Origin: Saprospiraceae bacterium
GTDB lineage: Bacteria > Bacteroidota > Bacteroidia > Chitinophagales > Saprospiraceae
Reading direction: 5' to 3'
Length of the DNA: 53,431 nucleotides
Assembly: GCA_028284395.1 (NCBI GenBank)
Contig: JANQRV010000196.1
Coordinates: 1-53,431, forward strand
Positions 43,886 to 53,003 of the stretch are shown one piece after another. Position numbers and translations under genes: made by a program. Every line of letters starts with the position of its first letter. The first letter of the stretch is position 1. The notes beneath the pieces are model-generated. The model saw nothing but the letters and a program-made list of their open reading frames with translations, was not told where the DNA came from and made no database searches.

Positions 43886-45112
43886 ATGAAAACCAACATG
43901 CGCATTCGGCTGTCCATCATGATGTTCCTCCAGTTCTTCGTCTGGGGTACTTGGTACGCGACCTTGGGTACGTACCTGGGGAAGATTGGATTTGATGGCA
44001 GTGAAATTGGAAATATTTTCAGTACGGTAAATTTGGGAGCCATCATCGCCCCGTTGTTTGTCGGTATGATCGCCGACCGCTTTTTTGATGCCCAAAAAGT
44101 ATTGGGAGTCTGTCATGTCGTAGGAGCTTTTCTACTGTATTATACCTCTACACTTACTACCCCAAGTGGAGTGTACTGGATACTTTTATTGTACTCCATG
44201 TTTTACATGTCAACGCTGGCCATCGTCAATACCGTCTCCTTTTTTCAAATGGAAGATCCCGCCAAAGAATTCCCTGGCATTCGTGTTTTGGGAACAATCG
44301 GATGGATTGTGGCCGGCCTGCTGATCGGGGGTATGGCGATCGAAGACTCGCACGTTCAATTACAAATTGGTGCCATTGCTTCGCTGGTACTGGGAATTTA
44401 CTCTTTCTTTTTGCCCTCCACTCCGCCAAAAGCAAAGGGCGAATCGACAACGGTATGGAAATTACTGGGCTTCGATGCTTTGAAACTAATGAAGGACCCA
44501 AGTTTTGCCATTCTCGTGATCAGTTCATTGTTGATCTCTATTCCGCTGGCTTTCTATTACGCCTTTGCCAACCCGTTTTTCAATGAAGAAGGGATGGTGA
44601 ATGCGGCCGGTAAAATGACCATGGGGCAAATGTCGGAGATCATATTTATGCTTCTTATGCCTTTCTTTTTTAAGCGATTGGGTGTTAAGAAAATGATACT
44701 CATTGGTATGTTTTGCTGGCTGGCGAGGTATCTCCTGTTTGCGTACGGAGACAATGAGACCCTGGTTTGGATGTTTTATCTGGGGATTATCCTGCATGGA
44801 ATCTGTTACGACTTCTTTTTTGTTACCGGACAAATTTTCGTCGACAATGAAGCTCCGGAGGAGGTTCGTTCCAGTGCTCAAGGTTTGATTGCATTGGTGA
44901 CTTACGGGGTAGGTATGTACATCGGTTCTATCATTGCCGGGCGTGTGGTCGAACATTATCAGGTCATGGACCAGGCCGGCAAGATCGTTGGCCACGAATG
45001 GTGGACCATTTGGATGGTTCCGGCAGCATTGGCGGGAATAGTCATGCTTGTATTTGCGGTCGCTTTCAAAGATCGGGGCAGTTTGAAAACAGCAAGCGAC
45101 GACGTGGTGTAG
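43886..45112 (+). CDS. MFS transporter, nucleoside:H+ symporter (NupG-like) family
   Basis: 408 residues, 12 membrane helices. The first helix MMFLQFFVWGTWYATLGTYL and the following GSEIGNIFSTVNLGAIIAPLFVGMIADRFF are characteristic of the NHS (NupG/XapB) branch, as is RVLGTIGWIVAGLLIGG and YDFFFVTGQIFVDNEAP. Such proteins import nucleosides or related sugars with protons. In Bacteroidota they are often encoded beside sugar isomerase-like proteins, as here, so the real substrate may be a sugar derivative. A region of 119 bases to the next gene shows no clear feature. Confidence 0.87.
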   Translation: MKTNMRIRLSIMMFLQFFVWGTWYATLGTYLGKIGFDGSEIGNIFSTVNLGAIIAPLFVGMIADRFFDAQKVLGVCHVVGAFLLYYTSTLTTPSGVYWILLLYSMFYMSTLAIVNTVSFFQMEDPAKEFPGIRVLGTIGWIVAGLLIGGMAIEDSHVQLQIGAIASLVLGIYSFFLPSTPPKAKGESTTVWKLLGFDALKLMKDPSFAILVISSLLISIPLAFYYAFANPFFNEEGMVNAAGKMTMGQMSEIIFMLLMPFFFKRLGVKKMILIGMFCWLARYLLFAYGDNETLVWMFYLGIILHGICYDFFFVTGQIFVDNEAPEEVRSSAQGLIALVTYGVGMYIGSIIAGRVVEHYQVMDQAGKIVGHEWWTIWMVPAALAGIVMLVFAVAFKDRGSLKTASDDVV

Positions 45113-45231
45113 GTTTTGACGAAATAATAAGCCCGGTTGGCCGATGATATGTAGTCCTTTAGCGAATAATGTCTGAGAATGATCGGGTTTTCTCTATTTT
45201 GGTCTTCTCTCTTTCACTATAAAATGATTCA

Positions 45232-46116
45232 ATGGAGCTCACGATTACAGATCTTTCCAAGACTTATCCAAATGGTACCCGGGCGATGGATGGCATTAAT
45301 CTGACCATTCAATCGGGTATGTTCGGTTTGCTGGGGCCAAACGGAGCTGGCAAATCAACCTTAATGCGGACCATTGCGACGTTGCAAGAACCGGATTCCG
45401 GTACCATCACACTCGAAGACATCGATGTACTCAATGATCCAATGACTCTGCGGAAACTCCTTGGCTATTTGCCGCAATCTTTTGGGGTTTATCCCAAGAT
45501 GTCAGCCGAAAAGTTACTGATGTATTTCGCAGCATTGAAAGGGATTGCCAATAAGAGGGACCGTAAGAAGATGGTCGACTATGTGCTGGAGGTGACCAAT
45601 TTGCAATCCGCTCGAAAGATTCACGTATCTAGTTACTCCGGTGGCATGAGACAACGCTTTGGAATTGCTCAGCTATTGCTGAACAATCCCCGCCTCATTA
45701 TCGTAGATGAGCCAACCGCCGGACTAGATCCCGCAGAACGCCACCGTTTCCTAAACGTATTGAGGGCACTGGGGAAAGAGCATATTGTGATTTTTTCTAC
45801 GCATATTGTTGATGATGTAAAAGATTTGTGCACGGATATGGCGATTATGAATGCCGGTCGTATTTTGTTGAATACCTCTCCACTGGAGGCAGTCGATCGT
45901 TTGCAAGGTACCGTTTGGCAGAAAACGATTGATCAGGAAGAAGTCGAGCAATATAAAGTGACCCATGCCATTATTTCCTCCAGCTTTGAACAAAATAATC
46001 AACTGAATATCCGTGTTTTGAGCGATCAGCAGCCGGATGCTTCCTTTGCCGCTTCCGATCCGCAATTGGAAGATGTATATTTCTCTTTGCTGAACGAACT
46101 TCAAACTGCTGGATGA
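45232..46116 (+). CDS. ABC transporter ATP-binding protein
   Basis: 294 residues. Walker A GPNGAGKST (about 35-43), Q-loop LGYLPQSFGVYPKM, signature SSYSGGMRQRFGIAQ, Walker B LIIVDEPTAGLDPAER and switch IVIFSTHIVDDV are intact. The C-terminal 80 residues are the short regulatory tail common in ABC-2 type exporters. The stop overlaps the start of the fused permease/peptidase gene by 4 bases (ATGA), so it provides the ATPase of that complex. Confidence 0.92.
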   Translation: MELTITDLSKTYPNGTRAMDGINLTIQSGMFGLLGPNGAGKSTLMRTIATLQEPDSGTITLEDIDVLNDPMTLRKLLGYLPQSFGVYPKMSAEKLLMYFAALKGIANKRDRKKMVDYVLEVTNLQSARKIHVSSYSGGMRQRFGIAQLLLNNPRLIIVDEPTAGLDPAERHRFLNVLRALGKEHIVIFSTHIVDDVKDLCTDMAIMNAGRILLNTSPLEAVDRLQGTVWQKTIDQEEVEQYKVTHAIISSSFEQNNQLNIRVLSDQQPDASFAASDPQLEDVYFSLLNELQTAG

Positions 46117-49100
46117 TGATAAGGCACATTTTTAATTTTGAGCTGAAGTATTGGTTTAACCGCTGGCAATTCTATGTGTATCTGGCAATTGGCTTTTTCA
46201 TGGCTTACCTGACCACGATTGCTGCGGGCGGGATTTTTGATTCCAATACGTTTACGGTCTCTTCCAATGCCATACTGAATTCGGCAGTGGGGATCTCCAC
46301 TTTGATCATTGGCTTTTCCCAGATTACATACTTCTTCCTTCCGGCCATATTCGGCACTACCATCAGTAAGGATTTCGATAGCAAAACGCATGAAGTACTG
46401 TATTCTTATCCCTTTTCCAAGGCAGCGTATTTTTTTGGAAAATTTACCAGTGCTTTTGTCGTGGCCTTATTGGTCGTTCTATCCCTGGCCCTGGGTATCT
46501 ACTTAGGGGTGATCACGCCTGGTATCAACCCCGATTTACTAGGGCCTCACCGCCTTGCTCCTTACCTGAAAACGTACGGTATTTACATGATTCCCAATCT
46601 ATTGTTTTTTGGAGGGATTGTCTTTGTTGTAGTTAGCGCCACCAGAAACATTGCATTGGGTTACGTTGTGATCATCATCTTGTTTTTTCAGGATGCACTT
46701 TCATCCTCCTATTTTGAGAATTTCGACGATAAAACCTGGGGAGCCATATTGGATCCATACGGCTACCGGGCCCAAACCTTCTACACAGAATACTGGACCG
46801 TAGACGAACAAAATAACAATCCACTGCCGACCGGCAGGGTCATCTGGCTCAATCGCGCCTTTTGGTTAGCGCTTAGTGGGCTACTGCTGGGGATTTTTTA
46901 CAGCTTTTTTAAATTGGCGCAAAGTCCGGTGAGCCTTTTCTCAAGAAAGACGGAGGTGTCTCCGGTACCCGGCAGAAGACATCACGGATTACCGGTTAAA
47001 CTTCAGTTGCCCAAAGTAACATATGTCGATGATCTTCGGACCCGACTACAAAATATCTGGTATTTTTCCAACATGCATTTGTCGTACATCGTGCGCAGCA
47101 CCGCCTTCATTGTGTTTGCACTGTTGGGAGTACTTTTTATGGTCGTTACCATTGCTTTTTCGGGACAGATATTTGAAACGGAGACCTATCCGTTGACGGA
47201 ACAAATGCTGACCTTTGGCAATGTATTTTTTCTTTTCATCACCATCCTTACTTTCTTGTTTTCTGGTTTCTTGATCCATCGGGAAACGACAGATCGAATG
47301 CAGCAGTTGGTTGATGTGACACCGGCTTCCAATCAGGTACACCTATGGGCTAAATTTCTGGCGATTTTAAAGATGCAGGCGCTGGCTTTTCTTTTGATTA
47401 TGGTGAGCGGTGTATCCTACCAATTGTATTCTGGGTTTTACCAAATCGATTGGGGGCATTATTTGTTTCAATTGTTGATCATTGACGTTCTGATCTTCGT
47501 ACCCTGGATTGCTATGTCCTTTCTCGTTCATCATTTAATTCCCAACAAATACGTCGGATTCATCATCCTGTTGGCCTTATTTATCGGAATTCCTTTTTTG
47601 AACCGCCTCGGAATTGAACAAAGCGTCTTTATCTTTAATCGAGGAGGACGCAATATCAGTTACTCGGCCTTTGATGGATATGGGAATCGTCTAATACCAT
47701 TTGCGGTCTATCGTATCTATTGGATCAGTTTGGGTTTTGTCTTTTTGATACTTAGCGCTTTGCTGTGGCGAAGAGGGTTTACCTTCTCGGCCGCCGAACG
47801 GATCGCAAGAATACAAAGACGCCTTAGGCCATCGATTATGGTGCCAATGGCGCTTGCCATCGCATTATTCGCCGGTATGTTTGTTTGGATTTATAACCAG
47901 ACCAATCGCGTTGAAGAATTCACCTCTTCCAAAAAGCGGGAACTGAACCGGGTCGAATGGGAAAAGAGTTACAAACAATATGAAGACATCGTTCAGCCGA
48001 GAATGCGCCAAGTCAAGGTAGCTCTCGACCTGATGCCCGAAAAGTATTCGTTCTCCGCCCGGGGTGATTTCCTGTTGGTCAATCATACCGATACCTTGAT
48101 GGATACCCTCATCCTCAATTACGGCAATCACAACTACGCCTTTGAGTTCGATAAGGGAGTAGATACCATCTTGCGGGATGAGAAAAATAACATTGCCCTT
48201 TTCAAAATCCAAGAAGCGTTGCGGCCCGGAGATTCCTTGCGACTGAAAGTATTGGTAGACAATGGTCCAAAGACCATTTTCCGCAACCGTGCCCGGGTCT
48301 ATGAAAATGGTAGCTTTCTCAATAGCATGAGCCTTTTTCCCTCACTCGGTTATTCGTCAAATGGAGAATTAACGGACGATAAAGTCCGCAAAAAATACGA
48401 TTTGCCGCCAAAAGAAAGAATGGCACCGCCGACCGATACGGCATCACTGCAGAATAATTACATTCGTGCTGACTGGATCGATTTTGAAGCAACCATCAGC
48501 ACGGCACCGGATCAGATTGCCATTGCTCCCGGTTATCTGCAGGAAGAATGGGAAGAGAACGGGCGCAAATACTTCCGTTATAAAATGGATGCCCCGATTT
48601 TGGCCTTTCTCTCTTTTGTCTCCGGCCGATATGAAGTTTACCGGGATAAATGGAATGACGTTAACCTGGAGATTTATTATCACAAAGACCACGACTACAA
48701 TATTGACCGGATGATCAGGGGCTTGAAAGATGGTCTGGATTACTTTACCGCCAACTTTGGCCCCTATCAGCATCGACAGGTCCGGATCATCGAATTTCCA
48801 AGTCACTATGGTGGCTTCGCCCAGTCTTTTGCCAATACGATTCCCTATTCAGAAAGCGTGGGGTTCATCGCTAAAGTAGATGACAGTGAAGATGGCGGCC
48901 TGGACTATCCCTTCGCCATTACTGCACACGAACTTGCTCATCAATGGTGGGCACATCAGGTAGTGGGAGCCGATGTACAAGGAGCAACTTTAATGTCTGA
49001 GAGCCTTTCCGAATACAGTTCTCTAAAAGTATTGGAGAAAGCCTATGGTAAAGATAAGATGAGAATCTTTCTGAAAGATGCTTTGGATAAATACTTGCAG

Positions 49101-49748
49101 GGAAGAACCATCGAACAAAAGAAAGAAAAGCCATTGATGTACAATGAAAACCAGCCCTACATCCATTACAACAAAGGTTCTTTGATTCTTTATGCCCTAA
49201 GCGATTACATTGGAGAGACTAATTTTAACGCCGGCCTGCGAGCGTACGTCGACAGTGCCGGCTTTCAGGAAGCACCTTTCACGACTTCCCTCGAATTCGT
49301 CGATATATTGAGAAAGCGAACTCCTGACTCGCTGCAATATTTGATAAAAGATATGTTCGAAACGATCACTTTGTACAACAACCGAATCCAAGGGTCAAGT
49401 GTCGAAGAACTACCCGATGGCCGCTTCAAGGTAAATATTGAATATCAGGTTCGAAAATACCGCGCCAACGAACAGGGCAAGGCGGTTTATAAGGAAGAAG
49501 GAGAAGAAATTGGGTATTACGAACTCAACGACAAGCAGGATACCATCCGTTCCCTGCCACTTGCCGATTATATAGAAGTTGGTGTTTTTGGCGAAGACGA
49601 CAAAGAACTTTATCTACAGAAGCATAAAATCAATGGCATCTTTGAATCGGTAGAGATCATTGTAGATGAAAAACCAAAACAGGTGGGCATTGACCCTTAC
49701 AACAAACTGATCGATACCCAGAGCGGGGACAACCGCAAAAGCATATGA
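46113..49748 (+). CDS. ABC-2 type permease fused to M1 family aminopeptidase
   Basis: 1211 residues. The first about 600 residues contain two sets of membrane helices of an ABC-2 permease, with FEIL-like start HIFNFELKYWFNRWQFYVYL and FGTTISKDFDSKTHEVLYS. Residues about 630-1180 are an extracytoplasmic M1 metallopeptidase. The zinc site is HELAHQWWAHQVVGADVQG (His939, Glu940, His943), with the third ligand Glu963 in TLMSESLSEYSS. The spacing is HExxH-X19-E, one residue more than in classical M1 enzymes. The fusion is known in Bacteroidota, but its substrate is unknown; coupled peptide cleavage and transport is inference. It overlaps both neighbours by 4 bases. Confidence 0.93.
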   Translation: MMIRHIFNFELKYWFNRWQFYVYLAIGFFMAYLTTIAAGGIFDSNTFTVSSNAILNSAVGISTLIIGFSQITYFFLPAIFGTTISKDFDSKTHEVLYSYPFSKAAYFFGKFTSAFVVALLVVLSLALGIYLGVITPGINPDLLGPHRLAPYLKTYGIYMIPNLLFFGGIVFVVVSATRNIALGYVVIIILFFQDALSSSYFENFDDKTWGAILDPYGYRAQTFYTEYWTVDEQNNNPLPTGRVIWLNRAFWLALSGLLLGIFYSFFKLAQSPVSLFSRKTEVSPVPGRRHHGLPVKLQLPKVTYVDDLRTRLQNIWYFSNMHLSYIVRSTAFIVFALLGVLFMVVTIAFSGQIFETETYPLTEQMLTFGNVFFLFITILTFLFSGFLIHRETTDRMQQLVDVTPASNQVHLWAKFLAILKMQALAFLLIMVSGVSYQLYSGFYQIDWGHYLFQLLIIDVLIFVPWIAMSFLVHHLIPNKYVGFIILLALFIGIPFLNRLGIEQSVFIFNRGGRNISYSAFDGYGNRLIPFAVYRIYWISLGFVFLILSALLWRRGFTFSAAERIARIQRRLRPSIMVPMALAIALFAGMFVWIYNQTNRVEEFTSSKKRELNRVEWEKSYKQYEDIVQPRMRQVKVALDLMPEKYSFSARGDFLLVNHTDTLMDTLILNYGNHNYAFEFDKGVDTILRDEKNNIALFKIQEALRPGDSLRLKVLVDNGPKTIFRNRARVYENGSFLNSMSLFPSLGYSSNGELTDDKVRKKYDLPPKERMAPPTDTASLQNNYIRADWIDFEATISTAPDQIAIAPGYLQEEWEENGRKYFRYKMDAPILAFLSFVSGRYEVYRDKWNDVNLEIYYHKDHDYNIDRMIRGLKDGLDYFTANFGPYQHRQVRIIEFPSHYGGFAQSFANTIPYSESVGFIAKVDDSEDGGLDYPFAITAHELAHQWWAHQVVGADVQGATLMSESLSEYSSLKVLEKAYGKDKMRIFLKDALDKYLQGRTIEQKKEKPLMYNENQPYIHYNKGSLILYALSDYIGETNFNAGLRAYVDSAGFQEAPFTTSLEFVDILRKRTPDSLQYLIKDMFETITLYNNRIQGSSVEELPDGRFKVNIEYQVRKYRANEQGKAVYKEEGEEIGYYELNDKQDTIRSLPLADYIEVGVFGEDDKELYLQKHKINGIFESVEIIVDEKPKQVGIDPYNKLIDTQSGDNRKSI

Positions 49749-50266
49749 CAAAAGAAGAAATCATAGCACAACTGCAACAGAGATACCAACAATTAATCGG
49801 TTGGTTGGAGGCACACGACGATGGGCACTTCGACCGCGCTCCGGAATCAGGCAAATGGTCTGCCGGCCAGCACGTGCGTCATCTCATTCAAAGTACGCTG
49901 CCAATCAATCAAGCGCTTCGGATGCCTCGCATCGCCCTGCGCTCGATGTTTGGTACCAACAATCGGACAGAACGGACTTATGAAGAACTGGTCGCTAAAT
50001 ACCATTCCAAATTAGCTGCCGGCGGTACCGCCAGTGGTCGATTCCAACCGGAACAGATCAGCAATGACCAAAAACCAGAACTGATAGAAGGACTGCGTAG
50101 CGAACTCGACAACTTAACCGCAATTATTGCCGAGTGGCGCGAAAAAAAGATGAGTGAATTGCTGTTGCCGCATCCCTTACTCGGTAAGTTAACGATCCGG
50201 GAAATGCTGTATTTTACCGTCTATCATACGGAGCATCACTTTAGGATTTTGGAGGAAAAATATTGA
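49745..50266 (+). CDS. DinB family protein
   Basis: 173 residues, a four-helix bundle pattern. Likely metal-ligand histidines are in GQHVRHLIQS (about 41-45) and YHTEHHFRIL (near the end). The start KEEIIAQLQQRYQQLIGWLE and GKWSAGQHVRHL match DinB_2 proteins, which include thiol-dependent hydrolases or transferases. The actual reaction is unknown. Its start overlaps the fused M1 gene by 4 bases, so all three genes from 45232 form an operon. The 9-bp repeat array with a hairpin begins just after its stop. Confidence 0.85.
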   Translation: MTKEEIIAQLQQRYQQLIGWLEAHDDGHFDRAPESGKWSAGQHVRHLIQSTLPINQALRMPRIALRSMFGTNNRTERTYEELVAKYHSKLAAGGTASGRFQPEQISNDQKPELIEGLRSELDNLTAIIAEWREKKMSELLLPHPLLGKLTIREMLYFTVYHTEHHFRILEEKY

Positions 50267-50271
50267 TGCTA

Positions 50272-50402
50272 TGGTTAACTTTGTTTCTATTGTTTCTATT
50301 GTTTCTATTGTTTCTATTGTTTCTATTGTTGCTGTGGCTGCTATTGTTTCTAGATAGCATCAGCCATAGCAGCCACAGAAGCCACAGAAGCCACAGCAAC
50401 CA
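50272..50402. repeat. Inverted arrays of 9-bp repeats with a 13-bp hairpin
   Basis: Left arm: TGGTTAACT, five exact copies of TTGTTTCTA (50281-50325), TTGTTGCTG, TGGCTGCTA and another TTGTTTCTA (to 50352). Right arm: CATCAGCCA, TAGCAGCCA, two CAGAAGCCA and CAGCAACCA (50358-50402). The left arm read in reverse has the same consensus, YAGNARCMA, as the right arm and as the array at 35084-35174. CTGTGGCTGCTAT (50332-50344) pairs perfectly with ATAGCAGCCACAG (50366-50378) around a 21-base loop. The array fills the gap between the DinB and OsmC genes. Confidence 0.9.
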
Positions 50403-50416
50403 CAGTCTAAAAATTC

Positions 50417-50821
50417 ATGTCAACAATCAACATCACTTTTAAACAAATTACCGACACGGCAACCATCGCCCAGGTCGGAGATTACCAACTGACCATCGAT
50501 CGGCCTCCCGCCAAGGGTGGAGGAGGAGCCGGGCCCATGGGCGGACAGGCGTTGCTCGCCGGTGTAGGCGGCTGCTTTGCCAGCACGCTCTTTGGCGCAG
50601 CACAGGCAAGGGATTTGACCATCACCGGATTGGAATTGAATTTATCGGCCCGGCTGTCTGAAACGATTCCGAAAAGATTCGAATCCATACAATTGGACGT
50701 AGTCGGTGGCGTTTGCAGTGACCCGGAAGCCTTTGGAAAACTGGTTAGAATTGCCGAAAAAGGATGCATTTCCATCAATACGATCAAACAGGGTCTTTCC
50801 TTGAACGTTCAATTACCATAA
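50417..50821 (+). CDS. OsmC family peroxiredoxin-like protein
   Basis: 134 residues. The two redox cysteines of the OsmC/Ohr superfamily are visible as Cys53 (AGVGGCFASTLFG) and Cys117 (RIAEKGCISINTIK). A glycine-rich loop, PAKGGGGAGPMGG, precedes the first. The protein lacks a signal and should be cytoplasmic. Family members reduce organic hydroperoxides or remain uncharacterised (YhfA-like). It begins 15 bases after the 9-bp repeat array. Confidence 0.85.
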   Translation: MSTINITFKQITDTATIAQVGDYQLTIDRPPAKGGGGAGPMGGQALLAGVGGCFASTLFGAAQARDLTITGLELNLSARLSETIPKRFESIQLDVVGGVCSDPEAFGKLVRIAEKGCISINTIKQGLSLNVQLP

Positions 50822-50900
50822 ACGACAAATTCCTCAACCTTTTCCATTAGTGAATGGTTAATGAATAGGTGCTTTCATCTATCAAACCGTTCTGAATTTC

Positions 50901-51797
50901 ATGAAAACGATCCTGCTTAAAGCTAAAATTGTACTTCGTTGGGTATTGTCTGCTGCTTTGATCCTTGCCGTTCTATTGTTGTTGGCAGTGGAGATACTCG
51001 ATCGCTACACCGCCACGGAAAAAGGAACACAATGGCTTTACCGGAATGTCAGTCAACAGCCTAAGTTGATTAAGAAAACGGCTTCTGGCATTCGCTATCT
51101 GTCCATTGGAGATCCGGGTAAGCAGGCCCTGGTATTGATCCATGGAGCGCCGGGGAGTAATTTTGACTGGCTTTCCTTTGCGAAGCGGGACCGAATTTAC
51201 GACCAATACCGACTATTAATCGTCGATCGTCCGGGTTATGGGGGAACGAAACCTCGTAAACCGGAAAAATCGATCCGGATTCAGTCGGAAAGAATGCTGG
51301 AGGTGCTTTCGGAAGAGCGGGAGCCTGCCGTGGTGATGGGGCATAGCTATGGCGGTCCGATCAGTGTCGTAATGGCAGCCCTGGATTCCACTAAGATCGA
51401 GCGCGTTATCGCTGTTTCCGGCCAATATGATCCGGATAACGAGATCATTTTTAAGGCGTCGTACTTCGTCAACTTTCAAATATTCCGCTTCTTGTTACCG
51501 CGCATGCTTTGGTCGTCCAATGTGGAGAAGTTGAGTCACCAGGATGCACTCCGCGAGGTGGTTCCCTTATATGGCATGGTTCAGGTTCCGATCTCTGTGA
51601 TTCACGGCGATGCCGATTCACTGGTGCCCTTTGAAAATTCTCCATTTTTGATGACTCATCTCAGCCAGAATAAAGCTGCCCGTTTTGTTCACTTGAAGGG
51701 GTACGATCATCCATTGCAAATGCAGGAAGTGGACTACCTGGTAGATTTCGCGCTAAATCCGGATCTGGCTCCCTTACCGGAAAAAACGAAAGAATAA
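50901..51797 (+). CDS. Membrane-anchored alpha/beta hydrolase
   Basis: 298 residues. One N-terminal membrane segment (about 12-31) anchors a domain with the oxyanion-hole sequence LVLIHGAPGSNFDW (about 77-90), nucleophile Ser149 in MGHSYGGPIS, acid Asp in VIHGDADSLVPFENS and catalytic His in KGYDHPLQ. This is a complete alpha/beta hydrolase set. The substrate could be an ester, lactone or amide and cannot be named. The anchor orientation suggests the catalytic domain faces the periplasm. It converges with the transsulfuration-type gene, stops 15 bases apart, without a clear terminator. Confidence 0.87.
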   Translation: MKTILLKAKIVLRWVLSAALILAVLLLLAVEILDRYTATEKGTQWLYRNVSQQPKLIKKTASGIRYLSIGDPGKQALVLIHGAPGSNFDWLSFAKRDRIYDQYRLLIVDRPGYGGTKPRKPEKSIRIQSERMLEVLSEEREPAVVMGHSYGGPISVVMAALDSTKIERVIAVSGQYDPDNEIIFKASYFVNFQIFRFLLPRMLWSSNVEKLSHQDALREVVPLYGMVQVPISVIHGDADSLVPFENSPFLMTHLSQNKAARFVHLKGYDHPLQMQEVDYLVDFALNPDLAPLPEKTKE

Positions 51798-51812
51798 ATC
51801 CGGTGCTCTACT

Positions 51813-53003
51813 CTAGGCTAAGAGATTGCTGAAATCCGCAATGATGTCGCCGGCGTGTTCGAGGCCGATGGAAATCCTGAAAATACCATCTCCGGCATAC
51901 CTGCGGTAATCAACCATTTGTTCGACCGATAACTGAAAACTCGATTCGTTGAGCGACTCCGTGCCCATGTAGTACATCAAGGTCTTATGGTGCCCCAGGG
52001 ATACGGCATAGTGGATGGTCTGAAGATGTTCTTTAACCCGGGCCAGGACTTTCTGAGGTTGGTCTACCTGAAGCGTCAGCATACCCGAAAATAATTTCAT
52101 TTGCTGTAGTGCCAGTTCATACTGAGGGTGAGACATAAGACCTGGATAGATGACTCGTTTTACTTTTGGATGTTGCTCGAGATAGGCAGCTACGCGAAGG
52201 GCATTGTCTGAATGCTGTCGCATGCGCAGCGGCAGCGTCACCAATCCGCGGTTGATCAACCAAGCGTTAAAAGGGCTCATGATCGCGCCTTGATGAATCA
52301 GCACTGTTGCCCTCAACTTGTTGACTTCTGTTTTACTGCCAATGACTACGCCGCCCATAGCGTCTCCGTGTCCGCCGGCATATTTTGTCAGGGAATGGAT
52401 TACAAAATCAGCACCCAATTGAAGCGGCTGAGTGACCATCGGAGAGGCGAAGGTCGAATCGACGGCCAACATTGCACCGTGTTGATGTGCCAGATCTGCC
52501 AACTGCCGGATGTCGGTCAATCTTACGATGGGATTGCAAGGCGTTTCGGCAAAGACCAACTTCGCTCCCTTCTTCAGTTCTTCTTCTACTACGTTCAGGT
52601 CCGACATATTGAGCGAGACGACTTCGATCTGCATTTTTCGTAAGTAGTGATTACAAAATTCGCGGACGCCAGCGTACGCAATGTCGCTTACCAAGACCCT
52701 TTCCCCGGATTTTAATTTGTAGTTCATCAAACTGGTTACTGCCGCGATCCCACTGGCAAAAGCCAGGCCGGCTTCTCCTCCTTCCAGGGCGGCCATTTTC
52801 TCTTCCAGCAATTGTAAGGTTGGATTGCCCCAACGCGTATAGATGAAAGGGGCGTCTTCTCCCAACAGATTGGCCGAAAACGGAGTATCCGGATCGACCA
52901 GGAAGGTAGTCGACATATTGATCGGTGGGACCGAACTGGTGGATGGCTGATGATGCCTGAATTCGCCGGTATGAATGGCCTCGGTCGCAGGATGCTTTTT
53001 CAT
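51813..53003 (-). CDS. Cystathionine gamma-synthase-family PLP enzyme
   Basis: 396 residues. The PLP lysine is Lys207 in HSLTKYAGGHGDAMGG. Other family marks are YTRWGNPTLQLLEEKMAALEGG, AFASGIAAVTSL, FAETPCNPIVRLTDI and AVDSTFASPMVTQPL. The family includes cystathionine gamma-synthase, cystathionine gamma-lyase, methionine gamma-lyase and O-acetylhomoserine sulfhydrylase. Sequence alone does not fix which, so no gene symbol is given. Cytoplasmic, sulfur amino-acid metabolism. Its ATG overlaps the stop of the upstream aminotransferase-like gene by 4 bases, so both are one operon. Confidence 0.9.
   Translation of the reverse strand: MKKHPATEAIHTGEFRHHQPSTSSVPPINMSTTFLVDPDTPFSANLLGEDAPFIYTRWGNPTLQLLEEKMAALEGGEAGLAFASGIAAVTSLMNYKLKSGERVLVSDIAYAGVREFCNHYLRKMQIEVVSLNMSDLNVVEEELKKGAKLVFAETPCNPIVRLTDIRQLADLAHQHGAMLAVDSTFASPMVTQPLQLGADFVIHSLTKYAGGHGDAMGGVVIGSKTEVNKLRATVLIHQGAIMSPFNAWLINRGLVTLPLRMRQHSDNALRVAAYLEQHPKVKRVIYPGLMSHPQYELALQQMKLFSGMLTLQVDQPQKVLARVKEHLQTIHYAVSLGHHKTLMYYMGTESLNESSFQLSVEQMVDYRRYAGDGIFRISIGLEHAGDIIADFSNLLA

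Noticed and set aside
50281..50402. CRISPR-like array
   Set aside because: Units are only 9 bases, directly adjacent with no spacers, and there are no cas genes nearby.
52212..52643. Open frame of 143 codons on the plus strand
   Set aside because: It is antisense to the PLP enzyme with conserved lysine motif.
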